Positions 36,701-43,865 of a stretch of DNA of 64,000 nucleotides are shown one piece after another; within the stretch, counting starts at the first letter, position 1, and each line of letters begins with the position of its first letter. Under the pieces are notes generated by a model. The model did no database searches and was not told where the DNA came from. It worked only from the letters and a program-made list of their open reading frames with translations. The translations under genes were made by a program, and so were the position numbers. Source of the DNA: Palsa-504 sp963753225. Lineage in GTDB: Bacteria; Actinomycetota; Actinomycetes; Streptosporangiales; Streptosporangiaceae. Location: NCBI GenBank assembly GCA_963753225.1, contig CAVWBQ010000013.1, forward strand, positions 248,001 to 312,000, in the 5' to 3' direction.

Positions 36701-37149
36701 ACCCGCCCTTCCTCATCCGCCTCCCCCAGCGCCTCCCGAAACCCGCTCCCGATCTGCTCATCCAGGGTTTCGCCGGCGGCCAGCCGGTGGCCCGGGTACG
36801 GATGTCGGCCGACCCGGGAGGTGACGCCCTCGCCATGACGGTGGACGACACGACCATCTCCGCCGACGGCTCCGACGCGACCCGGGCGGTGTTCCGCGCC
36901 ATCGACACCTTCGGCAACCAGCGCAGGTACGGCAGCGGCCAGGTCGCGCTGAACCTGTCCGGCCCGGCCACGCTGGTGGGCGATAACCCGTTCGCGTTCG
37001 GCCAGTACGGCGGGCTAGGCGCGGTCTGGATCCGCTCGCTGGCGGGCCAGCCGGGGGCGATCACGCTGATTGCGAGCCACCCGCTGCTCGGCCAGGCCGA
37101 GGTGCAGGTCAGGTCCGCGCCGGTGAAGCACGCCACCGAGCTGGCCTGA
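33787..37149 (+). CDS. Large GH2-like glycoside hydrolase with long N-terminal extension and internal Tat-like anchor
   Basis: 1120 residues. Residues 1 to about 310 are hydrophilic Ala/Pro/Glu-rich with seven LPDAG repeats. At about 310-335 RRRLSRRTMLQAGLIGGAGV continues hydrophobically to LPLLALVGG: a Tat-type motif and membrane segment, but far from the N-terminus. Then come a sugar-binding jelly-roll domain, an immunoglobulin-like domain and a TIM barrel. Catalytic candidates are Glu in SVIIWGTRLNECKD (acid/base) and Glu in YLVTEAVG (nucleophile), as in GH2 beta-galactosidases/glucuronidases. The substrate is unknown. The start (TTG 33787 after GAGGGG, or ATG 33820) is uncertain. The stop overlaps the GNAT gene start (TGATG). 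Confidence 0.75.
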   Translation: MRATRLFVRRAMPDLYFNRVPSPPATDDGNAGPLAEDLSTSSGDSEDSTWDADTAGAGEVPAATGAAAGARQAGAEPRDRDDDGAGRDMAGPEVGAEFTEADVALLSAPPEGALGPGGPGSATGPQEASPGTAPERGESGRWFRPAKAKKRYVTIPPEEQAGLDAAGADAESGGGTAAAEAPAEPDAEPPDAGLPDAGLPDAGLPDAGLPDAGLPDAGLPDAGLAASAPSGRAEDTLQAAPEYGPAPREAGLGLGPHEGGTALASPPEGPVLAPSPVGPVLAPSPQGPVLAPPGGPDTGTGTDEQPGERAGGIRRRLSRRTMLQAGLIGGAGVAALPLLALVGGIARPDEQPTDLAFSMNTNWLFGGQYTSGSESSFYDDSNFAPVTVPHTVIPLSWKDWNYPAWQQVWIYRRHFSGARLLDSHRPGNRILVDFNGVMVNAAVSVNDQVVATHQGGYLPFSAELTGKVTSGDNLLSVVVDSRCLAVPPVGAGRGPASVDFFQPGGIYRDVRLRVLPQVFLADLFAQPAGVLGSQPRVDIECTLDSAVTTHADGTLLVQLFDGQQQIAAEATAVKVSSPRTSTARLSLTGFGPVSLWSPDSPRLYTVQATLNFPGIGSHMLSRRIGFREASFRPDGFFLNGKRLQLFGLNRHQLYPYAGMAMAARVQRKDAEILKNEFNCNMVRCSHYPQSPAFLDACDELGLLVWEEAPGWHNVSSTAAWQDAVVRDVRDMVIRDRSRPSVIIWGTRLNECKDFAGLWAATRQAARELDSTRPSSGAMAFHEDIAWNEDVFAYNDYGTQDKTGNIALKPPFPGLPYLVTEAVGVEAVKPQHFSWTDPPGWLARQAGMHGQAQSQARSNPGYAGLIAWAGFDYGSLLGPGPFDIKWAGVADGFRVAKPGAAIYQTQGDPAVRPVIIPVFFWETAGLVPSSGPGPGQTAMIASNCERLEVFIGGTLVASALPAAGSPLYGGLAHPPFLIRLPQRLPKPAPDLLIQGFAGGQPVARVRMSADPGGDALAMTVDDTTISADGSDATRAVFRAIDTFGNQRRYGSGQVALNLSGPATLVGDNPFAFGQYGGLGAVWIRSLAGQPGAITLIASHPLLGQAEVQVRSAPVKHATELA
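34354..34458 (+). repeat. 15-bp coding tandem repeat (7 copies)
   Basis: Seven copies of CCGGATGCGGGGCTG encode LPDAG repeats in the N-terminal extension of the GH2-like protein. The period is a multiple of 3, so expansion or contraction keeps the frame. A related weaker repeat encoding GPVLAPSP follows at about 34594-34670. Confidence 0.95.
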
Positions 37150-37787
37150 TGGCGACACGGCGCTCCTGGCACTTGTTCGGGGAGAGGAACCAGGCCCGTT
37201 CGGGATCATCACCGGCGGCGGCTTCCGGCGGCGAGCTGACCCCGGCCGAGTTCACCGCCCGGCTCGACCAGCTGGTCGCGGTGTACGCGGCCGCGATGCG
37301 GCCGCCCGCCGAGCTGCTGGCGGGCCGCCGGACGATCATGGCCGGGCACGCCGGCAACCCGGGGTTCCGCGCGCTGGCGGTCACCGACGACAAGACCGGC
37401 GCGACGGTCGGCTTCGGCTACGGCTTCCACGGCGCGGCCGGCCAGTGGTGGCACGACACGGTGAGCCGGGCGCTGGCCGCCCGCCGCGGCGACGGAGCCG
37501 CCGCGGCCTGGCTCGACGACTCGTTCGAGGTCGCGGAGCTGCACGTGGCGCCGGACTACCAGGGCCACGGCGTCGGCGCCGGGGTGCTGCTGCGGCTGAC
37601 CTCCGGGCGGCCGGAACGCACCGCGCTGCTGTCCACCAGGGACGCCGACACCCCGGCGCGGCGGCTATACCGCGGCAGTGGCTTCACCGACCTGCTGACC
37701 GCGTTCCGCTTCTTTCCCGGCGGCGAGCCGCCCTACGCGGTGATGGGCGCCGAACTCCCCCTCCGGACGCGCCCCGCACGCTCGTAG
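37149..37787 (+). CDS. GNAT-family N-acetyltransferase
   Basis: 212 residues. The acetyl-CoA motif is VAELHVAPDYQGHGVGAGVL (pyrophosphate loop QGHGVG), followed by ALLSTRDADTPARRLYRGSGF, the typical GNAT C-terminal half. The start codon overlaps the GH2 stop (TGATG), so the two are probably co-translated; the acceptor might be related to the glycosidase product, but this is a guess. The 3' end overlaps the convergent metF by 55 bases. Confidence 0.85.
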   Translation: MATRRSWHLFGERNQARSGSSPAAASGGELTPAEFTARLDQLVAVYAAAMRPPAELLAGRRTIMAGHAGNPGFRALAVTDDKTGATVGFGYGFHGAAGQWWHDTVSRALAARRGDGAAAAWLDDSFEVAELHVAPDYQGHGVGAGVLLRLTSGRPERTALLSTRDADTPARRLYRGSGFTDLLTAFRFFPGGEPPYAVMGAELPLRTRPARS

Positions 37788-38740
37788 AGGCCGAGCCGCT
37801 GGTAGATCTCGCGGGTCGCGCGGGACCAGTTGAGGGTGTAGAAGTGCAGGCCGGGCACGCCCTCGGCGAGCAGCCGCTCGCACATCCCGGCGGCGTAGTC
37901 CACGCCGATCTCGCGCACCGCGGCCCGGTCGCCCGCCACCGCCTGCAGCCGCTCCCACAGCTCGGCAGGCACCCGGCAGCCGCCGAGCTCGATCGCCTTC
38001 TCGATCACCCGCAGGCTGGTCACCGGCATGATGCCCGGGATGATCGGCACGTCACAGCCCTGCGCCGCGACCCGGTCCCGCAGCCGCAGGTAGTCCTCGG
38101 TGTAGAAGAACATGTTGGTAATGGCGAAGTCCGCCCCGGCCCGGCACTTGGCCACGAAGTGGCGCACGTCCGTGTCCGCGTCGGGCGAGCCCGGGTGCTT
38201 CTCCGGGAAGGCGGCCACCCCGACGCAGAAGTCGCCGGAGGACCTGATCAGAGCGACCAGGTCCGCCGCGTAGCTCAGCCCGCCGGGGTGCGGGACCCAG
38301 TCGGCGTTCGGGTCGCCGGGCGGGTCACCGCGCAGGGCGAGCACGTTGCGCACCCCGACCCCCGCGTAGGCCCCGATCACCTGCCTGAGCTCGGCCACCG
38401 AGTGGTTCACCGCGGTGAAGTGGCCGACCGGGGTCAGCGTGGTCTCCTCGGCGATCCGGCCCGTCACCCGGACGGTCCGGTCCCTGGTCGACCCGCCGGC
38501 CCCGTAGGTCACCGAGACAAAGGTCGGCCGCAGCGGCTCGAGCTGCCTGATCGCGCGCCACAGCTGGTGTTCCTCGGCCTCGGTCTTGGGCGGCATGAAC
38601 TCGAACGAGAACGCCTGGCCGCCGGACGCGAGCAGGTCGCGGATCAGCGGTGAGTGCGGCGGTCCCGCGGTGCGCTTGGATCCCGTGCTCGAGGACCGGG
38701 CGCTCGCGTTCCGCCGCGGGCGCGGTGGGCTGGGCGGCAT
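37733..38740 (-). CDS. metF: 5,10-methylenetetrahydrofolate reductase
   Basis: Reduces methylenetetrahydrofolate to methyl-THF for methionine synthesis, using FAD. The 335 residues include the catalytic Glu in FSFEFMPPKTEAEE, SVTYGAGGSTRDRTV, VLALRGDPPGDP, and FAITNMFFYTEDYLRLRDRV. The first about 30 residues are a basic Ser/Arg-rich extension; the true start may be further in. metF beside the Rv2175c/pknL pair is a recurring actinobacterial arrangement. Confidence 0.94.
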   Translation of the reverse strand: MPPSPPRPRRNASARSSSTGSKRTAGPPHSPLIRDLLASGGQAFSFEFMPPKTEAEEHQLWRAIRQLEPLRPTFVSVTYGAGGSTRDRTVRVTGRIAEETTLTPVGHFTAVNHSVAELRQVIGAYAGVGVRNVLALRGDPPGDPNADWVPHPGGLSYAADLVALIRSSGDFCVGVAAFPEKHPGSPDADTDVRHFVAKCRAGADFAITNMFFYTEDYLRLRDRVAAQGCDVPIIPGIMPVTSLRVIEKAIELGGCRVPAELWERLQAVAGDRAAVREIGVDYAAGMCERLLAEGVPGLHFYTLNWSRATREIYQRLGLYERAGRVRRGSSAPITA

Positions 38741-38762
38741 GCCGCCAGCCTAGCCGCTCCCG

Positions 38763-39158
38763 TTAGAAGGCGAGGGCCTGTGCGCGCCGGTTGACTTCGG
38801 TGCTGCGGCGCCTGGCGATCGCCTCGATCGGCGTGCCGGGCAGCGAGTCGTCCGCCGTGAACAGCCAGCGGAGCGCCTCCAGCTCGTCGAAGCCGCAGTC
38901 GCGGAGCAAGGTCAGGGTCCCGCACAGGCCCTTGACGATCTGGTTGCCTTCCAGGAAGGCGGCCGGTACCGCGAGCGCCCCTTCTGGACGGTTCACGGCG
39001 AGGAGTTTGCGGTCGCGCAGCAGCTGCTTCACTCGCCCTGCCGGGATGCCGAGCTGGTCGGCTGCCTCGGGGAGTGACAGCCATTCGCCGACGAGAGCGT
39101 CGGTCGCGGGGTCGATCTGTGCCACGACACCAATGTCCCACGTCCGGGGTTCTTCCAA
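38763..39158 (-). CDS. Rv2175c-type DNA-binding protein, probable kinase substrate
   Basis: 131 residues with a winged-HTH of the Rv2175c kind (WLSLPEAADQLGIPAGRVKQ), the central VPAAFLEGNQIVKGLCGTLT segment and the conserved end VNRRAQALAF. In Mycobacterium tuberculosis Rv2175c is phosphorylated by the neighbouring kinase PknL. Here a PASTA kinase lies 1.4 kb away with a flavin reductase between. The start is a TTG at 39158; an internal GTG at 39125 is also possible. Regulatory targets are unknown. Confidence 0.85.
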   Translation of the reverse strand: MEEPRTWDIGVVAQIDPATDALVGEWLSLPEAADQLGIPAGRVKQLLRDRKLLAVNRPEGALAVPAAFLEGNQIVKGLCGTLTLLRDCGFDELEALRWLFTADDSLPGTPIEAIARRRSTEVNRRAQALAF

Positions 39159-39220
39159 ACACCCCCAGTCGACGGGGGATTAACGGCTATCGATTGCATT
39201 TTGCCCGGGCTCACGCGGAT

Positions 39221-40426
39221 TCACGAGGCGGCGGCCTCCCTGACCGGGATGGCGGGGTCGGTGAGGCGGGAAACGTCTACCGGGGCGGCCGAGGCTATGA
39301 GGCGGCGACCCTGGAGCATGTCGCGGGGGCGGTCGACGGTCAAGATGGCGACCAGGCGGCCGCCGGCCAGCCAGCACGCCGCCCAGGTGGGTTCGGCCGG
39401 GTCGCCGCGCCATAGCAGCCTGTCCGCGCCGCCGTGATGGCCGACGTACTGCACCATCCGGCCGAACTGCTCGGACCAGAAGTACGGCACCGGGTCATAG
39501 GCCTCGTCGCCGCCGAGCACGTTGGCCGCGACTACCTCGGGCTGGTGCAGGGCCACGTCCCAGTGCTCCACCCGCATCCGGCGGCCGAACCGGCGCGACT
39601 CGAACGCAGCGCAGTCCCCGGTCGCGTAGACGCCGGGCCGGGAGGTGCGCAGGCCGGCGTCGACGGCCACGCCGTTCTCCAGCCGCACGCCGGAGCCCTC
39701 CAGCCAGCCGGTGGCCGGGCGCACCCCGACCGCGGTGACGACCTCGTCCGCCTCGACCTTTCCGCCGCCGGCCAGGTCGAGCCCGCCGGGCCGGACCGCC
39801 TCGACCGCGGTGGCTACCCGCAGGTCCACCCCGGCCTCGGCGTACCAGCGGGCGGTCTGGGCTCCGACCGGGGCTCCGATCGCCGCGGCCAGCGGCGCGG
39901 GCCCGGCCTCCACCACGGTGACCTGGCTGCCGTGCGCGGCCGCCGCGGTGGCCAGTTCGGCGCCGATCCAGCCGGCCCCCACGATGGCCAGCCGCAGTGT
40001 TTTCCGGTGCTGGCCGGACTTGAGCAGGTCGCGCAGCGCCAGCGCGTCGTCGTAGGTGCGCAGGAAGCGCTGCCGCCCGTCGCCGGGCAGCTCCGCCGGC
40101 AGCGCCCCGGTCGCCAGCACCAGGTGGTCGAACGGGTACGCGCCGCGGCTGGTGATCAGCTCGTCGCCCAGCCCGGTGGCGGCCTCGCCCGGCCGGAAGT
40201 CCACCTCGAGCGCGGCGAAATCGGCCTTCAGCGACGGGTCGAGATCGGGTTCGGCCAGGAACTTCTTGGACAGCGGCGGCCGGTCGTACGGCGGCCGCGA
40301 CTCGGCTCCGACCAGCGTGATCGGGCCGCCGAAACCGCGCTCCCGCAGTTCCTCCACGGTCCGGAACCCGGCCAGGCCCGCGCCGGCCACAACTACTTTT
40401 CCCGGCACCCGCCCGCTCTCGGTCAT
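39221..40426 (-). CDS. NAD(P)H-dependent FAD reductase (ferredoxin reductase type)
   Basis: 401 residues. FAD motif KVVVAGAGLAGFRTVEELRE, second dinucleotide motif LRLAIVGAGWIGAELATAAA, and the FAD-closing GVYATGDCAAF, followed by a Reductase_C-like domain. The family feeds electrons to ferredoxins of P450s or Rieske oxygenases; no such partner is adjacent. The start was set at MTESGRVPGKVVV; longer open sequence upstream is not conserved. It lies between the Rv2175c-like gene and the divergent PASTA kinase. Confidence 0.88.
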   Translation of the reverse strand: MTESGRVPGKVVVAGAGLAGFRTVEELRERGFGGPITLVGAESRPPYDRPPLSKKFLAEPDLDPSLKADFAALEVDFRPGEAATGLGDELITSRGAYPFDHLVLATGALPAELPGDGRQRFLRTYDDALALRDLLKSGQHRKTLRLAIVGAGWIGAELATAAAAHGSQVTVVEAGPAPLAAAIGAPVGAQTARWYAEAGVDLRVATAVEAVRPGGLDLAGGGKVEADEVVTAVGVRPATGWLEGSGVRLENGVAVDAGLRTSRPGVYATGDCAAFESRRFGRRMRVEHWDVALHQPEVVAANVLGGDEAYDPVPYFWSEQFGRMVQYVGHHGGADRLLWRGDPAEPTWAACWLAGGRLVAILTVDRPRDMLQGRRLIASAAPVDVSRLTDPAIPVREAAAS

Positions 40427-40598
40427 GACCGAGAGATTACGCCTGGGCCGGTCCGGCCCGGCCGCCGCGGCCCGTCCCATATGATGTGCCGAACGAGCCG
40501 AGGTAACCGCCCCCCGCGACCACCTCGAGCATCGGCCAGCCTCCGGGGACACGATGATTAACACGCCGGATAGGCGGAACGACCGTAAAATCGTCGCG

Positions 40599-42566
40599 AT
40601 GGACGATACCCTGGCCGACCCCCTCACCGGGCGACTGCTCGACGGGCGCTACGCCGTGACGGCGCGCATCGCGCACGGCGGGATGGCCACGGTCTACCAG
40701 GCCACCGACACGCGGCTGGACCGCGAGGTGGCGCTCAAGGTCATGCACGCCGAACTGGCCAGGGACGAGGACTTCGTCCGGCGGTTCATCGGCGAGGCCA
40801 AGTCGGTGGCGCGGCTGTCGCACCAGAACGTGGTCGCGGTCTACGACCAGGGCGCCGACGGCCCGTTCCTGTACCTGACGATGGAATACGTGCCCGGGCG
40901 CACGCTCAAGCAGCTGCTCAGGGACAGCGGGCGGTTCTCCCCCGCGACGGCGCTGGAGATCATGGCCGGGGTGCTCGACGGCCTCGCGGCCGCGCACGCC
41001 TCCGGCATCGTGCACCGCGACGTCAAGCCGGAGAACGTCCTGGTGACCGCGGACGGACGGATCAAGGTGGCCGACTTCGGGCTGGCCCGGGCGCTGTCGG
41101 CGGCCGGTCACACCCGGGCCGGGCTGCTCATCGGCACGGTCGCGTACGTGCCGCCGGAGCAGGTGACCGGCGGCACCACCGGTCCGGGCGGCGACGTCTA
41201 CTCGGCCGGCGTGATGCTCTTCGAACTGCTCACCGGCCGGCTCCCGTTCACCGGAGACACTCCGCTCTCGATCGCCTACCAGCACGTCAACACCGATGTC
41301 CCGGCCCCGGCCGCGATGGCGCCGGGCATCCCGCCGCCGGTCGACCAGCTCGTGCTCGCGGCCACCAGCCGGGACCCGGCCCGGCGGCCCGCCGACGCGG
41401 GCGAGTTCCTGCGCGCTGTCCGTCAGGTCAGGAATGGCATGACAGAACCGAGCGGGCTCACCGGAGTGATGGGGGCCGGCGTCCAGGGCCTGGCCGAGGC
41501 GCCGTGGCTGGACCTGGACACGCCCGCGGCGACCAACGGGTGGTGGGCGCGCAACGCGACGCCGCCGCCTGCCGAGGCGTACGACACCGGCCCGTCGCGC
41601 GTCAGCCAGGCCGCGCCCGCCGACGAGAATTCCCACACGCTCGTCGTGAACCGCGAGGACGGCGGCGGCCGCCACCAGGTCGGCCGTGAGCCATTCCTCG
41701 GCCGCTGGCTGTTCAGCCCGCGGCTGCTCATCGTGGTGCTGGTCGTCGCGCTCGGCCTCGGCCTCGGCCTCGGCGGCTGGTGGCTCACCTCCGGGCGTTT
41801 TACCCATGTGCCCACGGTGTCCGGGGTCAGCGTCAGCCAGGCCACCGCCGTGCTGACCGCCGACGGCTTCGCCGTCCGGGCGGGCCAGCGCCAGGTGCAC
41901 AGCAACACGGTGGCCAAGGGCATGGTCGTCGGCACCAGCCCGGCCGGGCGGGTGTCGAAGGGCTCAGCGGTCACCATCCTCGTCTCGAGCGGCCCCTTCA
42001 CCTCCGTGGTGCCCCAGGTGAAGGGCGAGAAGCAGAACGACGCGCAGGCCGCGCTGCAGCGCGCGCACCTGCCCTTCACCATCGCCAAGGTCGGCTCGAA
42101 CCAGCCGGTGGGCACGGCGACCGGCACCAACCCGCCCGCGGGCACCACCTGGCCGCAGACCAAGACCGTCACGATCATGGTCGCCGCCGGGCCGCCGCTG
42201 CCGAAATTCACCGGGATGGACATCGGCGCCGCCCAGCAGCTGGCCGGCCGGTACAAGGTGAGCCTGCAGCAGGAGCCGGACGCCGGCAGCCAGCAGCCGC
42301 AGGGCGTCATCACCGGCCAGCAGCCAGCCGCCGGCGCCACGTTCCAGCCGGGCCAGACCGTGGTCGTCCGGGTGTCCACCGGCCCGCAGCTGGTCAGCGT
42401 GCCCGACCCGATCGGCATGTCGATGGCGGACGCCACCCAGCTGCTGCAGGCAGCCGGGTTCCAGGTCAAGGTGAACAGGTACTTCGTCGGCAACAAGGTG
42501 TTCGACTTCAGCCCGGTGGGCCAGGCTCCGCGCGGCAGCACCATCACCCTCGACGTCGGCTTCTGA
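40599..42566 (+). CDS. pknL: Membrane Ser/Thr protein kinase with four PASTA repeats (PknL/PknB type)
   Basis: 655 residues. An N-terminal eukaryotic-like kinase domain: IAHGGMATVYQATD, VALKVMHAEL, the catalytic loop GIVHRDVKPENVLV, ADFGLARALS, and TVAYVPPEQV. A disordered juxtamembrane stretch, one transmembrane helix (IVVLVVALGLGLGLGGWWL, about residues 380-400) and four extracellular PASTA domains follow. PASTA domains bind muropeptides, so it likely couples cell-wall state to phosphorylation. PknL is assigned from the neighbouring Rv2175c homologue and metF. The start could also be ATG 40554. Confidence 0.9.
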   Translation: MDDTLADPLTGRLLDGRYAVTARIAHGGMATVYQATDTRLDREVALKVMHAELARDEDFVRRFIGEAKSVARLSHQNVVAVYDQGADGPFLYLTMEYVPGRTLKQLLRDSGRFSPATALEIMAGVLDGLAAAHASGIVHRDVKPENVLVTADGRIKVADFGLARALSAAGHTRAGLLIGTVAYVPPEQVTGGTTGPGGDVYSAGVMLFELLTGRLPFTGDTPLSIAYQHVNTDVPAPAAMAPGIPPPVDQLVLAATSRDPARRPADAGEFLRAVRQVRNGMTEPSGLTGVMGAGVQGLAEAPWLDLDTPAATNGWWARNATPPPAEAYDTGPSRVSQAAPADENSHTLVVNREDGGGRHQVGREPFLGRWLFSPRLLIVVLVVALGLGLGLGGWWLTSGRFTHVPTVSGVSVSQATAVLTADGFAVRAGQRQVHSNTVAKGMVVGTSPAGRVSKGSAVTILVSSGPFTSVVPQVKGEKQNDAQAALQRAHLPFTIAKVGSNQPVGTATGTNPPAGTTWPQTKTVTIMVAAGPPLPKFTGMDIGAAQQLAGRYKVSLQQEPDAGSQQPQGVITGQQPAAGATFQPGQTVVVRVSTGPQLVSVPDPIGMSMADATQLLQAAGFQVKVNRYFVGNKVFDFSPVGQAPRGSTITLDVGF

Positions 42567-42603
42567 CCACCGTAGCTTGTCGGCATGCGCTACCATGGCC
42601 GTC

Positions 42604-42678
42604 ATGCGTCAGCAGTTCTGGTTTTGGTTTGGCTACCGGCCCGGGTCCCGGACGGTCGCCCGCCAGACCTTGCTCTGA
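42604..42678 (+). CDS. Aromatic-amino-acid leader peptide of the DAHP synthase gene
   Basis: A 24-codon frame MRQQFWFWFGYRPG... with Phe-Trp-Phe-Trp-Phe-Gly-Tyr at codons 5-11, ending in TGA. It lies 69 bases before the DAHP synthase start and upstream of a terminator hairpin. An in-frame ATG three codons earlier (42595) could also serve. TACCAT at 42591-42596 might be a -10 box, which would make the message leaderless. Stalling at the Phe/Trp/Tyr codons would sense aromatic amino acid supply. Confidence 0.8.
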   Translation: MRQQFWFWFGYRPGSRTVARQTLL

Positions 42679-42728
42679 CGGAGGCGACTTGAACCGAACC
42701 CCGGGCCGGCAGGCCCGGGGTTTTCTTT
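42636..42728 (+). terminator. Transcription attenuator of the DAHP synthase gene
   Basis: Terminator: an 11-bp stem, AACCCCGGGCC (42697-42707) with GGCCCGGGGTT (42712-42722), loop GGCA, then TTCTTTAT. Antiterminator: CCGGCCCGGG (42636-42645), starting just after the aromatic codons, is exactly complementary to CCCGGGCCGG (42700-42709), the terminator 5' arm. This gives the classic choice between 2:3 and 3:4 pairing. Confidence 0.8.
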
Positions 42729-42747
42729 ATGACTGGAGGCGGACGAG

Positions 42748-43800
42748 ATGGTCGTGGTGATGACGGCGGAGGCCGGGGAAACGGAAGTCGACGGCGTCGT
42801 CGACCGGGTCCGGGCGGCCGGCGGCGACGCCTTCGTGAGCCGCGGCATGTCGCGGACGATCGTCGGCCTGGTCGGCGACGTGGACCACCTGGACACGCTG
42901 AACCTGCGGGGCATGCCCGGGGTCAGCGATGTGGTGCGGATCTCCTCGCCGTACAAGCTGGTGAGCCGGGAGCACCACCGGGAGCGTTCGGTCATCAGGG
43001 TGGGGGGCGTGCCGATCGGCCCGGACACGCTGACCGTCATCGCCGGCCCGTGCGCCGTCGAGACGGCCGAGCAGACGATGGCGGCCGCGTTGATGGCCCG
43101 GGCGGCGGGCGCATCGCTGCTGCGCGGCGGCGCGTACAAGCCGCGCAGCTCGCCGTACGCGTTCCAGGGCCTGGGCGAAACGGGGCTGAAGATCCTCGCC
43201 GAGGTGCGCGAGGCGACCGGCCTGCCGGTCGTGACCGAGGTGGTCGACCCGGGCGACGTGGACCTGGTCGCCAGCTACGCGGACATGCTGCAGGTCGGCA
43301 CGCGCAACATGGCGAACTTCCCGCTGCTGCAGGCGGTCGGCGGGGTGGGCAAGCCGGTGATGCTCAAGCGCGGCATGAACGCCACCATCGAGGAGTGGCT
43401 GATGGCCGCCGAGTACATCGCCCAGCGCGGCAACCTGGAGATCGTGCTGTGCGAGCGCGGCATCCGCACGTTCGAGAAGGCGACGAGGAACACGCTGGAC
43501 ATCAGCGCGGTGCCGGTCGCGCAGCGACTGTCGCACCTGCCGGTGATCGTGGACCCGTCGCATTCCGGCGGCCGCCGCGACCTGGTGCTGCCGCTGTCCC
43601 GGGCGGCGATCGCGGTCGGCGCGGACGGCGTCATCGTGGATGTCCACCCGCACCCGGAGTCCGCGCTGTGCGACGGCCCGCAGGCGCTGGTCGAGTCCGA
43701 CCTGCGCGAACTGGCCGCCGTGGCCGCCCACCTGTCCCCGCTGGTCGGCCGCACCCTGACCCCGGCACCCGCCGTCCCGCGCGAGCCCGCCCTGACCTGA
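42748..43800 (+). CDS. aroF: 3-deoxy-7-phosphoheptulonate (DAHP) synthase, type I-beta
   Basis: First enzyme of the shikimate pathway: phosphoenolpyruvate plus erythrose 4-phosphate. The 350 residues have an N-terminal ferredoxin-like regulatory domain (about 1-70) and a catalytic barrel with VIAGPCAVETAEQTMAAA, LRGGAYKPRSSPYAFQGLG, VMLKRGMNATIEEWLMAAEY and PVIVDPSHSGGRRDLV. This is the Thermotoga-like class rather than the type II enzyme of mycobacteria. GGAGG precedes the start. The attenuator upstream links expression to Phe/Trp/Tyr levels. Confidence 0.93.
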   Translation: MVVVMTAEAGETEVDGVVDRVRAAGGDAFVSRGMSRTIVGLVGDVDHLDTLNLRGMPGVSDVVRISSPYKLVSREHHRERSVIRVGGVPIGPDTLTVIAGPCAVETAEQTMAAALMARAAGASLLRGGAYKPRSSPYAFQGLGETGLKILAEVREATGLPVVTEVVDPGDVDLVASYADMLQVGTRNMANFPLLQAVGGVGKPVMLKRGMNATIEEWLMAAEYIAQRGNLEIVLCERGIRTFEKATRNTLDISAVPVAQRLSHLPVIVDPSHSGGRRDLVLPLSRAAIAVGADGVIVDVHPHPESALCDGPQALVESDLRELAAVAAHLSPLVGRTLTPAPAVPREPALT

Positions 43801-43865
43801 GAAAGCCGGCCCGGCGTGGCCCCGGCGCACCTGTCGCTGTGGCTGCGTGAACCCGGCTCGTTCGG

